A stretch of 64,000 bases of DNA from Candidatus Bathyarchaeota archaeon. Lineage in GTDB: Archaea > Thermoproteota > Bathyarchaeia > Bathyarchaeales > Bathycorpusculaceae. The notes under the pieces were generated by a model. That model searched no databases, was not told the origin of the DNA, and was given only the letters and a program-made list of their open reading frames with translations. Numbering within the stretch: the stretch's first letter is position 1; every line of letters starts with the position of its first letter. Position numbers and translations under genes: made by a program. Positions 43,318 to 51,234 of the stretch are shown one piece after another. The stretch is taken from positions 62,001 to 126,000 of the forward strand of contig JAOZID010000010.1 of NCBI GenBank assembly GCA_026014465.1, given 5' to 3'.

Positions 43318-44274
43318 TTATGGCGTCTGCAAACCTGTTTTTAGGCTAGCTAAGTTCTGTTGCATCTGCGATAGGTAGTCGTAGTTATCGGTTGGTCCTA
43401 GCATCAAGTACAGTTCGAGGATGGCGACTTCGTGTCCTGTTTGGGATTGGGCTTCTGATTTGAGCGTTTGGGCGTATTCGTCGGAGTAAACGGGGTCAAC
43501 GTAGACCACATAAACTTCATGTTCCGACATCATCTCTACCAGATTCGCGATGGTGGATGCACTTGGCTGCTCATCTGCCGACAACCCGATGACGCCGTGC
43601 TGTTCAAACCCGTAACGGTGAGCCAAATACCCAAAAGCGGCATGCGACACAAAAACGTCCCCTTTAGCAGCGCCCGAAAGCCCAGAAAGGTACTCTTGGT
43701 CTAACTGCTCAAAACGGCTCTGTAGACTCTGCCACCTATCCGTATAGTAAGCCTCGTTTTCTGGGTCAACCTCCAATAGCGCATCGTAGATTTTCTGCGC
43801 CTGCAACTTTGCCATGTACGGACTCAACCAAGTGTGCGGGTCATAACTCCCATGCTCCTGGTTTTCAGCTTCATTTTCATGCTCATGGTCTTCGCCTGAG
43901 AGAAGCATCAACCCCGCAGTGGTCTCCACAATAACATGGGATTTGTCACCAGACAACGCGGGAAGCACGTCATCTTCTAACCACTGGTCTGCGCCTGCGC
44001 CGTTGTAAACGATTATGTCGGCGTCGTCTGCGGCTACTATGTGTGAGGCGGAGGGTTCCCACGAGTGGATTTCGGTATTGTTGGGAACTATTTGGGTTAC
44101 TTGTACGTGTTCGCCTCCGATTTCTTGGCTGTAAAACGCGAGAGGGTAGAAGGTTGCGACTATGCTGGTTTTGTCGGGTTGGGTGGGGTTCATTGTGAAG
44201 AAAGCGGCTGCGGCTATGACGGCTATGATAAGTATGGTTGTGATTGTGAGGAATGTTTTTTGCTTGGAGTTCAT
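43318..44274 (-). CDS. metal-binding lipoprotein-like ABC substrate-binding protein (ZnuA family)
   Basis: A 318-residue cluster A-I solute-binding protein. An N-terminal helix (about 9-27) anchors or exports it. Metal ligands expected at His in NNTEIHSWEPS (about 70), His in SYDPHTWLSP (about 147), His in VSHAAFGYLAHRYG (about 213) and Asp in VYVDPVYSDEYA. A His/Glu-rich loop (GEDHEHENEAENQEHG, about 127-142) is characteristic of zinc-type ZnuA. It delivers zinc, or possibly nickel, to the permease. Divergent from a NikR-like regulator, with two palindromes between them. Confidence 0.95.
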   Translation of the reverse strand: MNSKQKTFLTITTILIIAVIAAAAFFTMNPTQPDKTSIVATFYPLAFYSQEIGGEHVQVTQIVPNNTEIHSWEPSASHIVAADDADIIVYNGAGADQWLEDDVLPALSGDKSHVIVETTAGLMLLSGEDHEHENEAENQEHGSYDPHTWLSPYMAKLQAQKIYDALLEVDPENEAYYTDRWQSLQSRFEQLDQEYLSGLSGAAKGDVFVSHAAFGYLAHRYGFEQHGVIGLSADEQPSASTIANLVEMMSEHEVYVVYVDPVYSDEYAQTLKSEAQSQTGHEVAILELYLMLGPTDNYDYLSQMQQNLASLKTGLQTP

Positions 44275-44296
44275 GCATGTTTCCTACAAGCAGCAG

Positions 44297-44324
44297 TTAT
44301 TAAATATTGTGAATATGTTAATAA
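44297..44324. promoter_or_regulatory. imperfect inverted repeat in the znuA/nikR interval
   Basis: TTATTAAATATT, three bases, then AATATGTTAATAA: the right arm is the inverse complement of the left with one inserted base. It lies 23 nt upstream of the binding-protein start and is a candidate operator for the NikR-like regulator. Confidence 0.55.
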
Positions 44325-44350
44325 TTATGGCGTGGTTTTGCAGTGATTCT

Positions 44351-44365
44351 TAATAAAATTTATTA
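44351..44365. promoter_or_regulatory. perfect 7-1-7 palindrome before the NikR-like gene
   Basis: TAATAAA-A-TTTATTA, 34 nt before the GTG of the regulator. It shares the TAATAA/TTATTA core with the inverted repeat at 44297, so both may bind the same protein. Being AT-rich it could also serve as the TATA region. Confidence 0.55.
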
Positions 44366-44399
44366 GCGCCGCCCCCCGTTCCTAGTCGAGGCGAAAAAC

Positions 44400-44795
44400 G
44401 TGGCAATCATTAGCCTGTCAATACCTGACGCACTTCTGGAACAAGTCGACCAAACAATCAAAGAACGCGGATTCGCAAGCCGCTCCGAAATCGCACGCCA
44501 AGCCCTACGCCTATACCTCAACGAAGACCTCAAAATCGAAGACGCCCAAGGCGAAACCGTAGCCACCATAACGCTCATTTACCGCGAAAACGCCGACCGC
44601 AGACGCTTGCTAGAAACCCAGCATGTACACAGCGGACTGGTTTCAACATTTTTGCACGCACACATTCACAAGGGCTTTTGCTTGGAAGTACTAATTCTCA
44701 AAGGACAAGCAGCCGTCATTAGAAAATTCGTGGACACCCTGCGGCTAAACGAGCAGATAGCCCAAATCAAAATCGCCCTGATAAACCAAAGATAA
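44400..44795 (+). CDS. nikR: NikR-like nickel/metal-responsive ribbon-helix-helix regulator
   Basis: A 131-residue NikR: ribbon-helix-helix (about 1-45, IISLSIPDALLEQVDQTIKERGFASRSEIARQALR) and an ACT-like metal domain. Ligands correspond to H75, H86, H88 and C94, exactly one less than E. coli H76/H87/H89/C95, so the high-affinity nickel site is complete. It would repress or activate uptake when loaded with metal. The divergent ABC importer has zinc/manganese-type components rather than NikA-E, so either the importer carries nickel too or NikR senses another metal here. GTG start at 44400. Confidence 0.95.
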   Translation: MAIISLSIPDALLEQVDQTIKERGFASRSEIARQALRLYLNEDLKIEDAQGETVATITLIYRENADRRRLLETQHVHSGLVSTFLHAHIHKGFCLEVLILKGQAAVIRKFVDTLRLNEQIAQIKIALINQR

Positions 44796-44868
44796 CCCTG
44801 CGCACCCAAACAGACAGTTAGACGCTTTTTTACAGCAAAAATGGTGGTGTGCCCTGTAATGGGCGAAG

Positions 44869-45873
44869 TTATAGGAAGCTGGTTGCTATGAATAGGGCGT
44901 ACATGCCCAGCAGCATGGCTCCTTCTCTCCAAGTTAGTCTTTCGCTGGATAGGAAGTACCATAGGAACAGGTTTGTGATTAGCGAGAACAGGGCTAGTTG
45001 GGAGAATGCGGATATGTCCAAGTCTAACGGTGATGCGATGAGGGTGGCTCCTAGGATTAGGGTGATGTTGATGAAGCAGCTTCCGACGATGTTGCCCATG
45101 GCTAGGTCTATGTGTCCTTTGCGTGTTGCGGAGATGCTGGTTGCGAGTTCGGGTGCGCTGGTGCCAAAAGCAACTATGGTTGCGCCTATGACTACACCGG
45201 GGATGCCTACGGATGTGGCGACGTAGGTTGCTGAGCCGACTAGGAAGTACGAGGCAATTACGACGCATATTGAGGCGGCGAGTGCAATTAGGAGGTAACG
45301 TTTGAGTGAAGATCTTTCGGGGATTTCTTCCTCTGTAACTGGGCACTCTTCGGTGACTTCGGGGTCACATTGTTTTTTGCTGCCTTTGGAGAGTTGGTAC
45401 ATGTTTAGCACGAAAACTCCCAGAAGCAAAACACCCATAAGACTGCTGGCGTAGCCAAAATACAGCAAAGCCAAAGGCACCAGTGAAGCAACAAACAAGC
45501 CAAAATACAGGTCATGTATCTTTTCTTTTATAGCCTGTGGATAAGTTCCTTCGTGACGGGGCATCTTGAAGGTGAGTATCAAAAAGCAAATTCCCAGAAT
45601 CAGGGCGATGTTTGCGATGTTAGAACCCAAAACGTTGCCGATGGCTACACCTACGCTGCCTTGACCTGCTGCTGCAAATATGACCACGAACAACTCAGGC
45701 AACGACGTTGAGAAGCCCACAAGAACAAACCCGACGGTGCTCTTGGCAAGACCCGTTATGTCGGCAACTTTGATGGAGCTGTTAATAGCGTAGTCGCTTG
45801 CCTTAGCTAGAACAACTAGGGAAATGACTAACAGGAACACGTTTCCCCAAAGTCCTAACTGCTCCTCAAACAA
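44869..45873 (-). CDS. calcium/sodium:proton-type cation exchanger (CaCA family)
   Basis: A 334-residue exchanger with about ten helices and the two alpha repeats: GLAKSTVGFVLVGFSTSLPELFVVIFAAAGQGSVGVAIGNVLGSNIANI (alpha 1, with GSN) and GIPGVVIGATIVAFGTSAPELATSISATRKGHIDLAMGNIVGSCFINI (alpha 2). A cytoplasmic, Cys-containing loop of about 30 residues (about 150-185) lies between. It moves calcium or other cations against sodium or protons. It starts with TTG. It is close to, but not in, the metal ABC operon. Confidence 0.93.
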   Translation of the reverse strand: MFEEQLGLWGNVFLLVISLVVLAKASDYAINSSIKVADITGLAKSTVGFVLVGFSTSLPELFVVIFAAAGQGSVGVAIGNVLGSNIANIALILGICFLILTFKMPRHEGTYPQAIKEKIHDLYFGLFVASLVPLALLYFGYASSLMGVLLLGVFVLNMYQLSKGSKKQCDPEVTEECPVTEEEIPERSSLKRYLLIALAASICVVIASYFLVGSATYVATSVGIPGVVIGATIVAFGTSAPELATSISATRKGHIDLAMGNIVGSCFINITLILGATLIASPLDLDISAFSQLALFSLITNLFLWYFLSSERLTWREGAMLLGMYALFIATSFL

Positions 45874-46060
45874 TTAACAAACACCGCTTTGCACAATTGA
45901 AAGGGCGCTTTTAAAACGTTACTGTACGAAGTTGACCATTTTCAAGATTTTTTGAATGCACATGTAAACTAATCCATAGAAAACAGGCGACAAAACCTCA
46001 AAACCTGCTTTGAATAATGACAAAAGCAAAAAGACAAACTGCAAACGTCAACTTGAACAA

Positions 46061-46078
46061 GAAAAAAAAGAAAAGAAA
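46061..46078 (-). terminator. poly-T (minus strand) after mscS
   Basis: An A-rich run on the plus strand produces two T runs (8 and 4) on the minus strand about 27 bases beyond the mscS stop. Confidence 0.4.
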
Positions 46079-46104
46079 CGATTTGATTCTCAAATAAAGC
46101 CGCG

Positions 46105-47175
46105 TTATTTGGCGAGGTAGATGGTTTGGGTTGGGAAAGCCATTTCTATGCCTTCTTTTTCGAATGCTTCTTTGATGCCAAAGTTGATGGCTTGCTGGAT
46201 GTCCATGTACTTGGTGTAGTCGGAAACTGTGACGTAGTAGACAACTTCAATTTTCAGGCTAAAATCGGCGAATTCGTAGAAGTGCACGCGGTCTATTTCG
46301 GCGTATTCTTGGGCATCCACGATGTCAGAGATGATTTTGGGGATTTTCTTGAGTTTTTCTAGTGAGGTATCGTAGGTGACGCCGATTTTGAAGTTTATGC
46401 GCCGCTTCTGGAGTTTCTTAAAGTTTCGAACCGCAGTTGAGGTTAGCTCCTTGTTGGACAGGACCAATTCTTCGCCTTGTAGGAGTATGACGCGGGTGGA
46501 TTTGATGCCTATGCTTTTGACGGTGCCTGAGTGTTCGCCGATGACTATGAAGTCTCCGATTTCGAAGGGGCGGTCAAAGTATATCGAAAACGCGCTGAAC
46601 ACGTCACTTAATGTGCTTTCCAGTGCCAACGCGATGGCGATGCCTCCAACACCTAACCCGACGACAACGCCTGAAAGGTCTTGGTGGAAAACGTACGTTA
46701 GGATTACGAGTAAGGCGGCAACGTAAATGACCAACTGTAGAACTTTGCGCAGTATGAAGAGCAGGTGATTGTTTACGCGGTTTTTGGCGGCGTTTCTTTC
46801 TGCAACCCAGTCTATGAGGATGTTGGTGACGCGGGTTACGGCAAAAGAAGTTAGAAGGACGCCTGCGGTTTCGAAGATTTGGGGCAGATAGTACTGTTCA
46901 GAGTACGGCTGGATGAAGCTTAGGGCGGTTAAGGCGTAAAACGCGCCAGCTAATATGATTAACATGACAACGATTGAACGTATGCTGTGCAGTATTTCAT
47001 CGTCCAAGGTTGTTTTGGTCTTTTTTGCCCATGCTGAGAAGTACCTGCTAAAGATGAAGTATGCAACCCAGCCAACCAACGCTATAATCGCGAACAGCAA
47101 AACAGCGGCTATGCCTTCGCTAACCAACTGGTTAAGATGAAACGTATTCTGCAGGAACTCAGCAATATCAACCAT
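46105..47175 (-). CDS. mscS: MscS-type mechanosensitive channel
   Basis: A 356-residue channel protein with about five hydrophobic helices in the first 180 residues and the conserved pore-lining helix GVVVGLGVGGIAIALALESTLSDVFSAFSIYFDRPFEIGDFI (about 168-209). The beta domain reads GTVKSIGIKSTRVILLQGEELVLSNKEL, and the C-terminal alpha/beta domain continues to YLAK. Two additional N-terminal helices compared with E. coli MscS. It releases solutes under osmotic downshock. ATG start, monocistronic. Confidence 0.95.
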   Translation of the reverse strand: MVDIAEFLQNTFHLNQLVSEGIAAVLLFAIIALVGWVAYFIFSRYFSAWAKKTKTTLDDEILHSIRSIVVMLIILAGAFYALTALSFIQPYSEQYYLPQIFETAGVLLTSFAVTRVTNILIDWVAERNAAKNRVNNHLLFILRKVLQLVIYVAALLVILTYVFHQDLSGVVVGLGVGGIAIALALESTLSDVFSAFSIYFDRPFEIGDFIVIGEHSGTVKSIGIKSTRVILLQGEELVLSNKELTSTAVRNFKKLQKRRINFKIGVTYDTSLEKLKKIPKIISDIVDAQEYAEIDRVHFYEFADFSLKIEVVYYVTVSDYTKYMDIQQAINFGIKEAFEKEGIEMAFPTQTIYLAK

Positions 47176-47345
47176 TGCAATCTAACTCAGACTTCATTTA
47201 ACCACGGTTGACCTTAATTTATTTTTTGTGCAAACTAAACCCTAACCTCAATGCTGCAAAACAAGCAGAACCCGCAAAGAAAAACAGCCTCACAAAACCA
47301 GCGGCACAGTAAAACAAGAAGATGGCGAAAATAAAGAAATGGGGT

Positions 47346-47609
47346 TTACCCGAATTTGTAGTGTTTTCTGATTTTGTCTTTTATTTCCCAAGTGCATTTG
47401 AGCCCTACGGGAAACACGACGTAGTCGCCTGCGCCAAACTCCACAGCGGAGCCATCGGGACATTTGACCACGGCTTTGCCATCAAGAATCAGGCAGGTTT
47501 CTTGGTCGCCGTACTCCCAGGGGAAAGTGGATTCTTCTTTTTCCCAAGTTGGCCACGATTCAGCTTCCTGTGCTTCTTCCTTGGAGGGTTTCTTCACATT
47601 TGGCTTCAT
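47346..47609 (-). CDS. small cupin (DUF861-like)
   Basis: An 87-residue single-domain cupin. FPWEYGDQETCLILDGKAVVKCPDGSAVEFGAGDYVVFPVGLKCTWEI matches the (S)-ureidoglycine/DUF861 cupin layout; metal ligands are reduced (Glu in QETC, no canonical HxH), so it may not be an enzyme. The start is ATG 47609 or GTG 47618. The function is unknown. Confidence 0.88.
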   Translation of the reverse strand: MKPNVKKPSKEEAQEAESWPTWEKEESTFPWEYGDQETCLILDGKAVVKCPDGSAVEFGAGDYVVFPVGLKCTWEIKDKIRKHYKFG

Positions 47610-47672
47610 AACAATCACAGGATAGAAAAACCAAGAAACACCTTATAACGGTTTCTAACCGCCAACAGCGGC

Positions 47673-47801
47673 TTATTCTTCTTCGTCTTCAACGCGCTCC
47701 ATGGGTATGCCACAGCAAACCAGCTTGCCCGCACCACCAGCAACAACCTTCACGGCAACGCCACAATTCCTGCAAACATAAAGTTCTCCAACATTCGCCA
47801 T
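47673..47801 (-). CDS. desulforedoxin-like mini-protein (42 aa)
   Basis: A 42-residue protein: YVCRNCG (Cys 10 and 13) and LVCCG (Cys 29 and 30) provide the CxxC...CC FeS4 site of desulforedoxin or of the N-terminal domain of desulfoferrodoxin. The rest of a superoxide reductase is missing, so this is a stand-alone electron carrier. GGAGGTGAG lies just before the ATG. With rubrerythrin it fits anaerobic oxygen detoxification. An acidic tail (EDEEE) ends it. Confidence 0.9.
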   Translation of the reverse strand: MANVGELYVCRNCGVAVKVVAGGAGKLVCCGIPMERVEDEEE

Positions 47802-47863
47802 ACACTCACCTCCATAGCCAGCGCAACACAAAGTGGTAGTTGCTGTATCTTTCGTGCTGCAAT

Positions 47864-48640
47864 TTACAAAGGTTGCCTTCCGTTTTGCAGGGTTTCTTCG
47901 ATTACCTTGCGGGTCTGCAGGATTTCTTGGTCGGTGCAGTTGCTGTTTAACTCCATGGTCAAAGGTCCCGCGTAGCCGTAGCTTTGGAGTTTGCTTAGGA
48001 ATTCTTGGAGGGCAGGGGTTTTGTGGGTGAAGGGGGCATGTTTGGGGTTGCTTATGTGTATGTTTCGCAGGCGGCTGTGGTATTTCTCTAAAAGTTCCAT
48101 AGTGGTTCCTGTAACTTGGGAGTGGCAAAAATCCAAAGTAACCCCTGCGGTCTCATCGCCTAAGATGCTAAAGATTTCTTCAAGCTCCAAAACGTCCTTG
48201 CCGTAACCGTTAGAAGAAAACGACAGGTTCTCCAACGCCAACTTGACCTTCAAATCCTTCGCATGCGCGACGATTTCGGGAAAAATCTTCTTCATCAACT
48301 GCTGCCGTTTCTTAGCAGGCAACTTGCGCGACGCATTCGAATGGATCACAAGAACAGAAGCGCCAAACGTATGCGCAAAATCAACCGAGACCAACCCGTA
48401 GATGATGGCTCTTTGAATTTCCGACTCGTCCTGCACGGGCAAAGTAGCAGAATGCAACGTCAAACAGCGAACTTGGTGCGTTCGGAGTAGCTCTTTGACT
48501 TTGTAGACGGCGTCATCGTCATCTTCTTGAATGGATTTCATGTTAAACTCGATGTTATCAAAACCCAGTTTTTTGATAGCGGGTATGTTTTCTTCTATGG
48601 GCATGCTGTAGTAGATGCCGTTGGACAAACTAAGCTTCAA
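47864..48640 (-). CDS. sugar phosphate isomerase/epimerase (xylose-isomerase-like TIM barrel)
   Basis: A 258-residue AP endonuclease 2/xylose-isomerase-like barrel. Visible: KLGFDNIEFNM, VRCLTLHSA, SVLVIHSNASRK, LALENLSF, VTLDFCHSQVTG, IHISNPKHAPF and TMELNSN, which supply the Glu/Asp/His metal site. Members act on sugars, inositols or abasic DNA. No neighbour points to the substrate. TTG start at 48640 with GGTGAAGATG upstream. Confidence 0.88.
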   Translation of the reverse strand: MKLSLSNGIYYSMPIEENIPAIKKLGFDNIEFNMKSIQEDDDDAVYKVKELLRTHQVRCLTLHSATLPVQDESEIQRAIIYGLVSVDFAHTFGASVLVIHSNASRKLPAKKRQQLMKKIFPEIVAHAKDLKVKLALENLSFSSNGYGKDVLELEEIFSILGDETAGVTLDFCHSQVTGTTMELLEKYHSRLRNIHISNPKHAPFTHKTPALQEFLSKLQSYGYAGPLTMELNSNCTDQEILQTRKVIEETLQNGRQPL

Positions 48641-48749
48641 TGCATCTTCACCTTACTTGGGCGTGTAAAAGTAGCGGCGGTTGGGTATTAGTTAGTTTCT
48701 TTGCTGTGCTTATATGATATGTTCGTTTGCGGGTATATGTCGAGTTTGG

Positions 48750-48762
48750 AAATATATAAATA
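48750..48762 (+). promoter_or_regulatory. strong TATA box
   Basis: AAATATATAAATA, an excellent archaeal TATA element, lies 86 nt before the start of the gene at 48849. Transcription would begin near 48787, leaving a leader of about 60 nt. Confidence 0.5.
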
Positions 48763-48848
48763 AAACAAAGTTCTTAGTATGGCAAGAGTTAAGATACAAT
48801 ATGCGTTGTTTGAGTGTTCAGACAGCAAGCAGGTTGTAGGTGAAGAAA

Positions 48849-49229
48849 ATGGATGTTAAAACTCGGGGAGAATTTGTGAATGGTTTTGAAGTTCGGCTAG
48901 GTGATTCTTCAGCTGATGGAGGAAAGGCATTTAACGAGTTGTTTTTGTCGGCGGTTGATTGTTCTTTGTCGGCTTTGGGTTGTGCAGGCAAGGAGGTCCT
49001 GTATTCCCAGTTGGACCAAAAGTTTGGTTTGCCTAAGCAGAGTCTGCCCCAGAACGTCAAGGTGCTTTCGCATGCGTTGGATGCGATTTTTGGGCAGGGC
49101 TCAGTTCTGTTGCAGATGAAAATCATGCAAGAACTGTACAAGAAAGCGCCTGATTTTCGGTATCACCCCAAACAAGAATTGTCGTTTGTAGGGTACATTG
49201 AAGAATTCAAGCGTTTTTACACGCAGTAA
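48849..49229 (+). CDS. uncharacterised helical protein
   Basis: A 126-residue cytoplasmic protein, predicted mainly helical: KAFNELFLSAVDCSLSALG, KEVLYSQLDQKFGL, KVLSHALDAIFGQGSVLLQMKIMQELYKKA, then FVGYIEEFKRFYTQ. It has no Cys cluster, signal peptide or known motif. ATG 48849 is placed seven bases after AGGTGA; GTG 48840 is also in frame. A strong TATA box upstream suggests good expression. Similar proteins may be regulators or fused-regulator accessory units, but I do not recognise it. Confidence 0.7.
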   Translation: MDVKTRGEFVNGFEVRLGDSSADGGKAFNELFLSAVDCSLSALGCAGKEVLYSQLDQKFGLPKQSLPQNVKVLSHALDAIFGQGSVLLQMKIMQELYKKAPDFRYHPKQELSFVGYIEEFKRFYTQ

Positions 49230-49419
49230 CCCCTTTTTAGGGTTTGGTGTATTTGTGTTGTACGGCAGGGTTTTGGCCCTGTTTGCTTGGGTGTTTGGGG
49301 TTTTTGATATGTTGCGGTTTGGGTGTTATGCTGTTTTGAGGCTTATTTTTGTATGCTTGAGGTATGCGCCTAGCTTTATTAGGCGGTTTCTTGACTATAA
49401 AGACATAACATAGGTTCAG

Positions 49420-49446
49420 ATGTAGACATATTGTATATGTGTACAA
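49420..49446. promoter_or_regulatory. candidate PadR operator: two adjacent palindromes
   Basis: ATGT-AG-ACAT (49420-49429), then TTGTA-TATGTG-TACAA (49431-49446), with ACATGTGG further on. They lie between a TATA-like ACTATAAAG (near 49394) and the padR start. PadR family operators are typically built on ATGT/ACAT, so autoregulation is likely. Confidence 0.6.
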
Positions 49447-49472
49447 CACTTTAACATGTGGAGAGAAACAAA

Positions 49473-49826
49473 ATGCCCCCAAAGTACCAAAAAGAGATTC
49501 AAACCAAACTTACCAAAGGATTGCTGGACATGATCATACTTCAATTCCTGGATCAAGAGCCCATGCACGGTTATCAGATTATAACACGTATTCGTAAGAA
49601 TTTTGGAGTTTATTTTGGTCCCAGCACGGTTTATCCCTTGTTAGCTACGCTGGAGAAGAAGGGCTATGTCAAAAGCGAGTGGAACACCACCACAGAGCGT
49701 CCCCGTAAAACTTACGAGCTAACCCATGAAGGACAGACAGTTTTGAACTTTACCGAAGGCTCCCTGAATCTGATATGCAAGAACATGGCTGCTGAAAACA
49801 AGACCGAAATTCCCGCACACCGTTAA
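49473..49826 (+). CDS. PadR-family transcriptional regulator
   Basis: A 117-residue PadR regulator: LTKGLLDMIILQFLDQEPMHGYQIITRIRKNFGVYFGPSTVYPLLATLEKKGYVKSEWNTTTERPRKTYELTHEG is the whole winged helix, followed by a dimerisation helix to the end. PadR proteins repress exporter or detoxification genes and are often autoregulated. ATG 49473 is chosen since GTGGAGAG precedes it; GTG 49458 would sit in that ribosome site. No target gene is obvious next to it except itself. Confidence 0.93.
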   Translation: MPPKYQKEIQTKLTKGLLDMIILQFLDQEPMHGYQIITRIRKNFGVYFGPSTVYPLLATLEKKGYVKSEWNTTTERPRKTYELTHEGQTVLNFTEGSLNLICKNMAAENKTEIPAHR

Positions 49827-49893
49827 AAAGCAAAACCAGCTTTCAGGCGCCAAAGTTTTCATAAGCTAACCCCAAAGGGTTTTGGCTTTTGCT

Positions 49894-50067
49894 TTATGGC
49901 CTGACACATTCAGCTTTGGGTCTATATGGGCGTTTGGTTGTCCGTTTGCGTTTGTGATAGGCGCATTCCTCAACTCTTGTAAGCAACCAATCACTTTCAT
50001 GGTAAACGCAGCCACAAGGCAACTTTACCGTCCGAAACGCATCTGAACCAGTTCGGGGTTTAACCAT
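49894..50067 (-). CDS. small Cys/His-rich basic protein (57 aa)
   Basis: A 57-residue frame: MVKPRTGSDAFRTVKLP, then CGCVYH and ECAYHKRKR, a C-x-C-x2-H ... C-x2-H pattern suited to one zinc ion, and a basic RTTKRPYRPK tail. It was found by reading an apparently empty interval between padR and the dockerin-tail protein. ATG start, no strong ribosome site seen. The pattern of ligands argues for a real zinc-binding mini-protein; function is unknown. Confidence 0.55.
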   Translation of the reverse strand: MVKPRTGSDAFRTVKLPCGCVYHESDWLLTRVEECAYHKRKRTTKRPYRPKAECVRP

Positions 50068-50167
50068 AAACCTTACCCACTACTTCTCACAAACAAGCTA
50101 AGTTACCCTTGTAAGGCTCACGTTAAAATAAAGATTTTACGGTGAAAAAGAAAGAGGGGACGTCTTT

Positions 50168-50986
50168 TTAGGCGTTCATGTTTGCTGCGGCGGTTGTTAT
50201 GTCGCAGATGCCGATTTTGTAGTCAAAGTTGTAGTCCATGCTTTGGTCGTAGTTGCCCCATCCGGGCATAGCTCCGTAGGCGTGTGCCATGGTTGCTAGT
50301 TCTGTGGGGGTTACTGCTGTTGAGGTGTCGTCGCCAAGTTTAAAGGGGTTGAACAGTCGGTTGGTGATGTGGTGCATGCGGACGGTGCCTGATAGCTGGT
50401 CTATTCCGGTGATGTTTAGGGTGAAGGTGTTTCCGTTTTCTGCTACTGCGAGTTCTCCGTAAACGTTTGTTGCCAAAGCGTCAGCGTGCTGGTTGCGGTC
50501 AAAGCTCACAATGTTGCCGTCTGCATCAGTGATGACAGTGAAGGCAGTGGTCATCTCGAACACGTTCCACTCGCCAGTTAGCAATGATGCATAGCCGTCA
50601 GTGTCAAGGGATACTTCTCCCGCATTTACTAGGCGTGCAGAATAGAACGTGTAAGTAAAGTTCTCTGCGGTTCTCAGAGCATCAATGGGTCGAGAGTCGC
50701 TGGTTGTCCAAACCGCTGTAGCAGTTGATCCCTGACGCGCATTAGTCGTATCAACTACAACTGTGCGGGACTGAGCCGTTACAGAACCCGTCACCTCAGT
50801 GGTGCCCCATTCAGTTATTACGCCCGTTAGGCGCACCGCGTTTTGATGGGCTCCTCCATGCAGCATGTTGCCATTGTGATTGCCGTTATTCCAATTCATG
50901 AAAGGCGCAGCTTGTGCTGTAGCCAGAAAACCCGCGGAACCGACTGCAAGAACCGCCACCAAAACGACTGCAATAATTTTTTTCAT
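50168..50986 (-). CDS. secreted protein with a dockerin-like C-terminal half-motif
   Basis: A 272-residue protein with a signal peptide (about 1-27, ending AQA), a His/Asn-rich mature start (NWNNGNHNGNMLHGGAHQN), a beta-rich domain (about 50-210) and a C-terminal segment MDYNFDYKIGICDITTAAANM (about 250-270). That end resembles one calcium-binding half of a dockerin (D-x-N-x-D-x-x-x-x-x-x-D then a helix). The usual second half is missing. A poly-T stretch follows on the minus strand. It may attach to a cohesin-like protein such as the one at 52166, which is inference. Confidence 0.8.
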   Translation of the reverse strand: MKKIIAVVLVAVLAVGSAGFLATAQAAPFMNWNNGNHNGNMLHGGAHQNAVRLTGVITEWGTTEVTGSVTAQSRTVVVDTTNARQGSTATAVWTTSDSRPIDALRTAENFTYTFYSARLVNAGEVSLDTDGYASLLTGEWNVFEMTTAFTVITDADGNIVSFDRNQHADALATNVYGELAVAENGNTFTLNITGIDQLSGTVRMHHITNRLFNPFKLGDDTSTAVTPTELATMAHAYGAMPGWGNYDQSMDYNFDYKIGICDITTAAANMNA

Positions 50987-51194
50987 TTTTTGTTACTCCT
51001 TATTTTTTTCTTCACCAGAACACATACTCTTCCGAAAATAAAAGGCTTTCTGAGCTTCTTTTCGTTAAATAACTGTTTTAAAGGTTTATTTTTGTTCAGT
51101 ATTGTTCATTTGGGTTCATTAACTGTTTTGGAGGTTGATTTGAGGTTTTTGCTTGGTTTTGCGCTGGCTGAAGCGATAGCGGCTCGGTTGTTAA

Positions 51195-51204
51195 TTTTAA
51201 ATAT
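51195..51204 (+). promoter_or_regulatory. TATA box of the membrane winged-helix gene
   Basis: TTTTAAATAT, identical to the element at 14803, ends 30 nt before the ATG at 51235. Transcription would start almost at the start codon, giving a nearly leaderless message. Confidence 0.55.
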
Positions 51205-51234
51205 CCTGTTGTTGAAGTTTTATTAAGGTTTAAG

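Noticed and set aside
44666-45346. 226-codon minus-strand frame overlapping nikR and the exchanger
   Set aside because: Arg/His/Pro-rich translation typical of the wrong frame of a coding gene; overlaps two well-supported genes.
49237-49482. 81-codon minus-strand and 71-codon plus-strand frames upstream of padR
   Set aside because: Low-complexity translations covering the padR promoter and operator; no motif on either strand.
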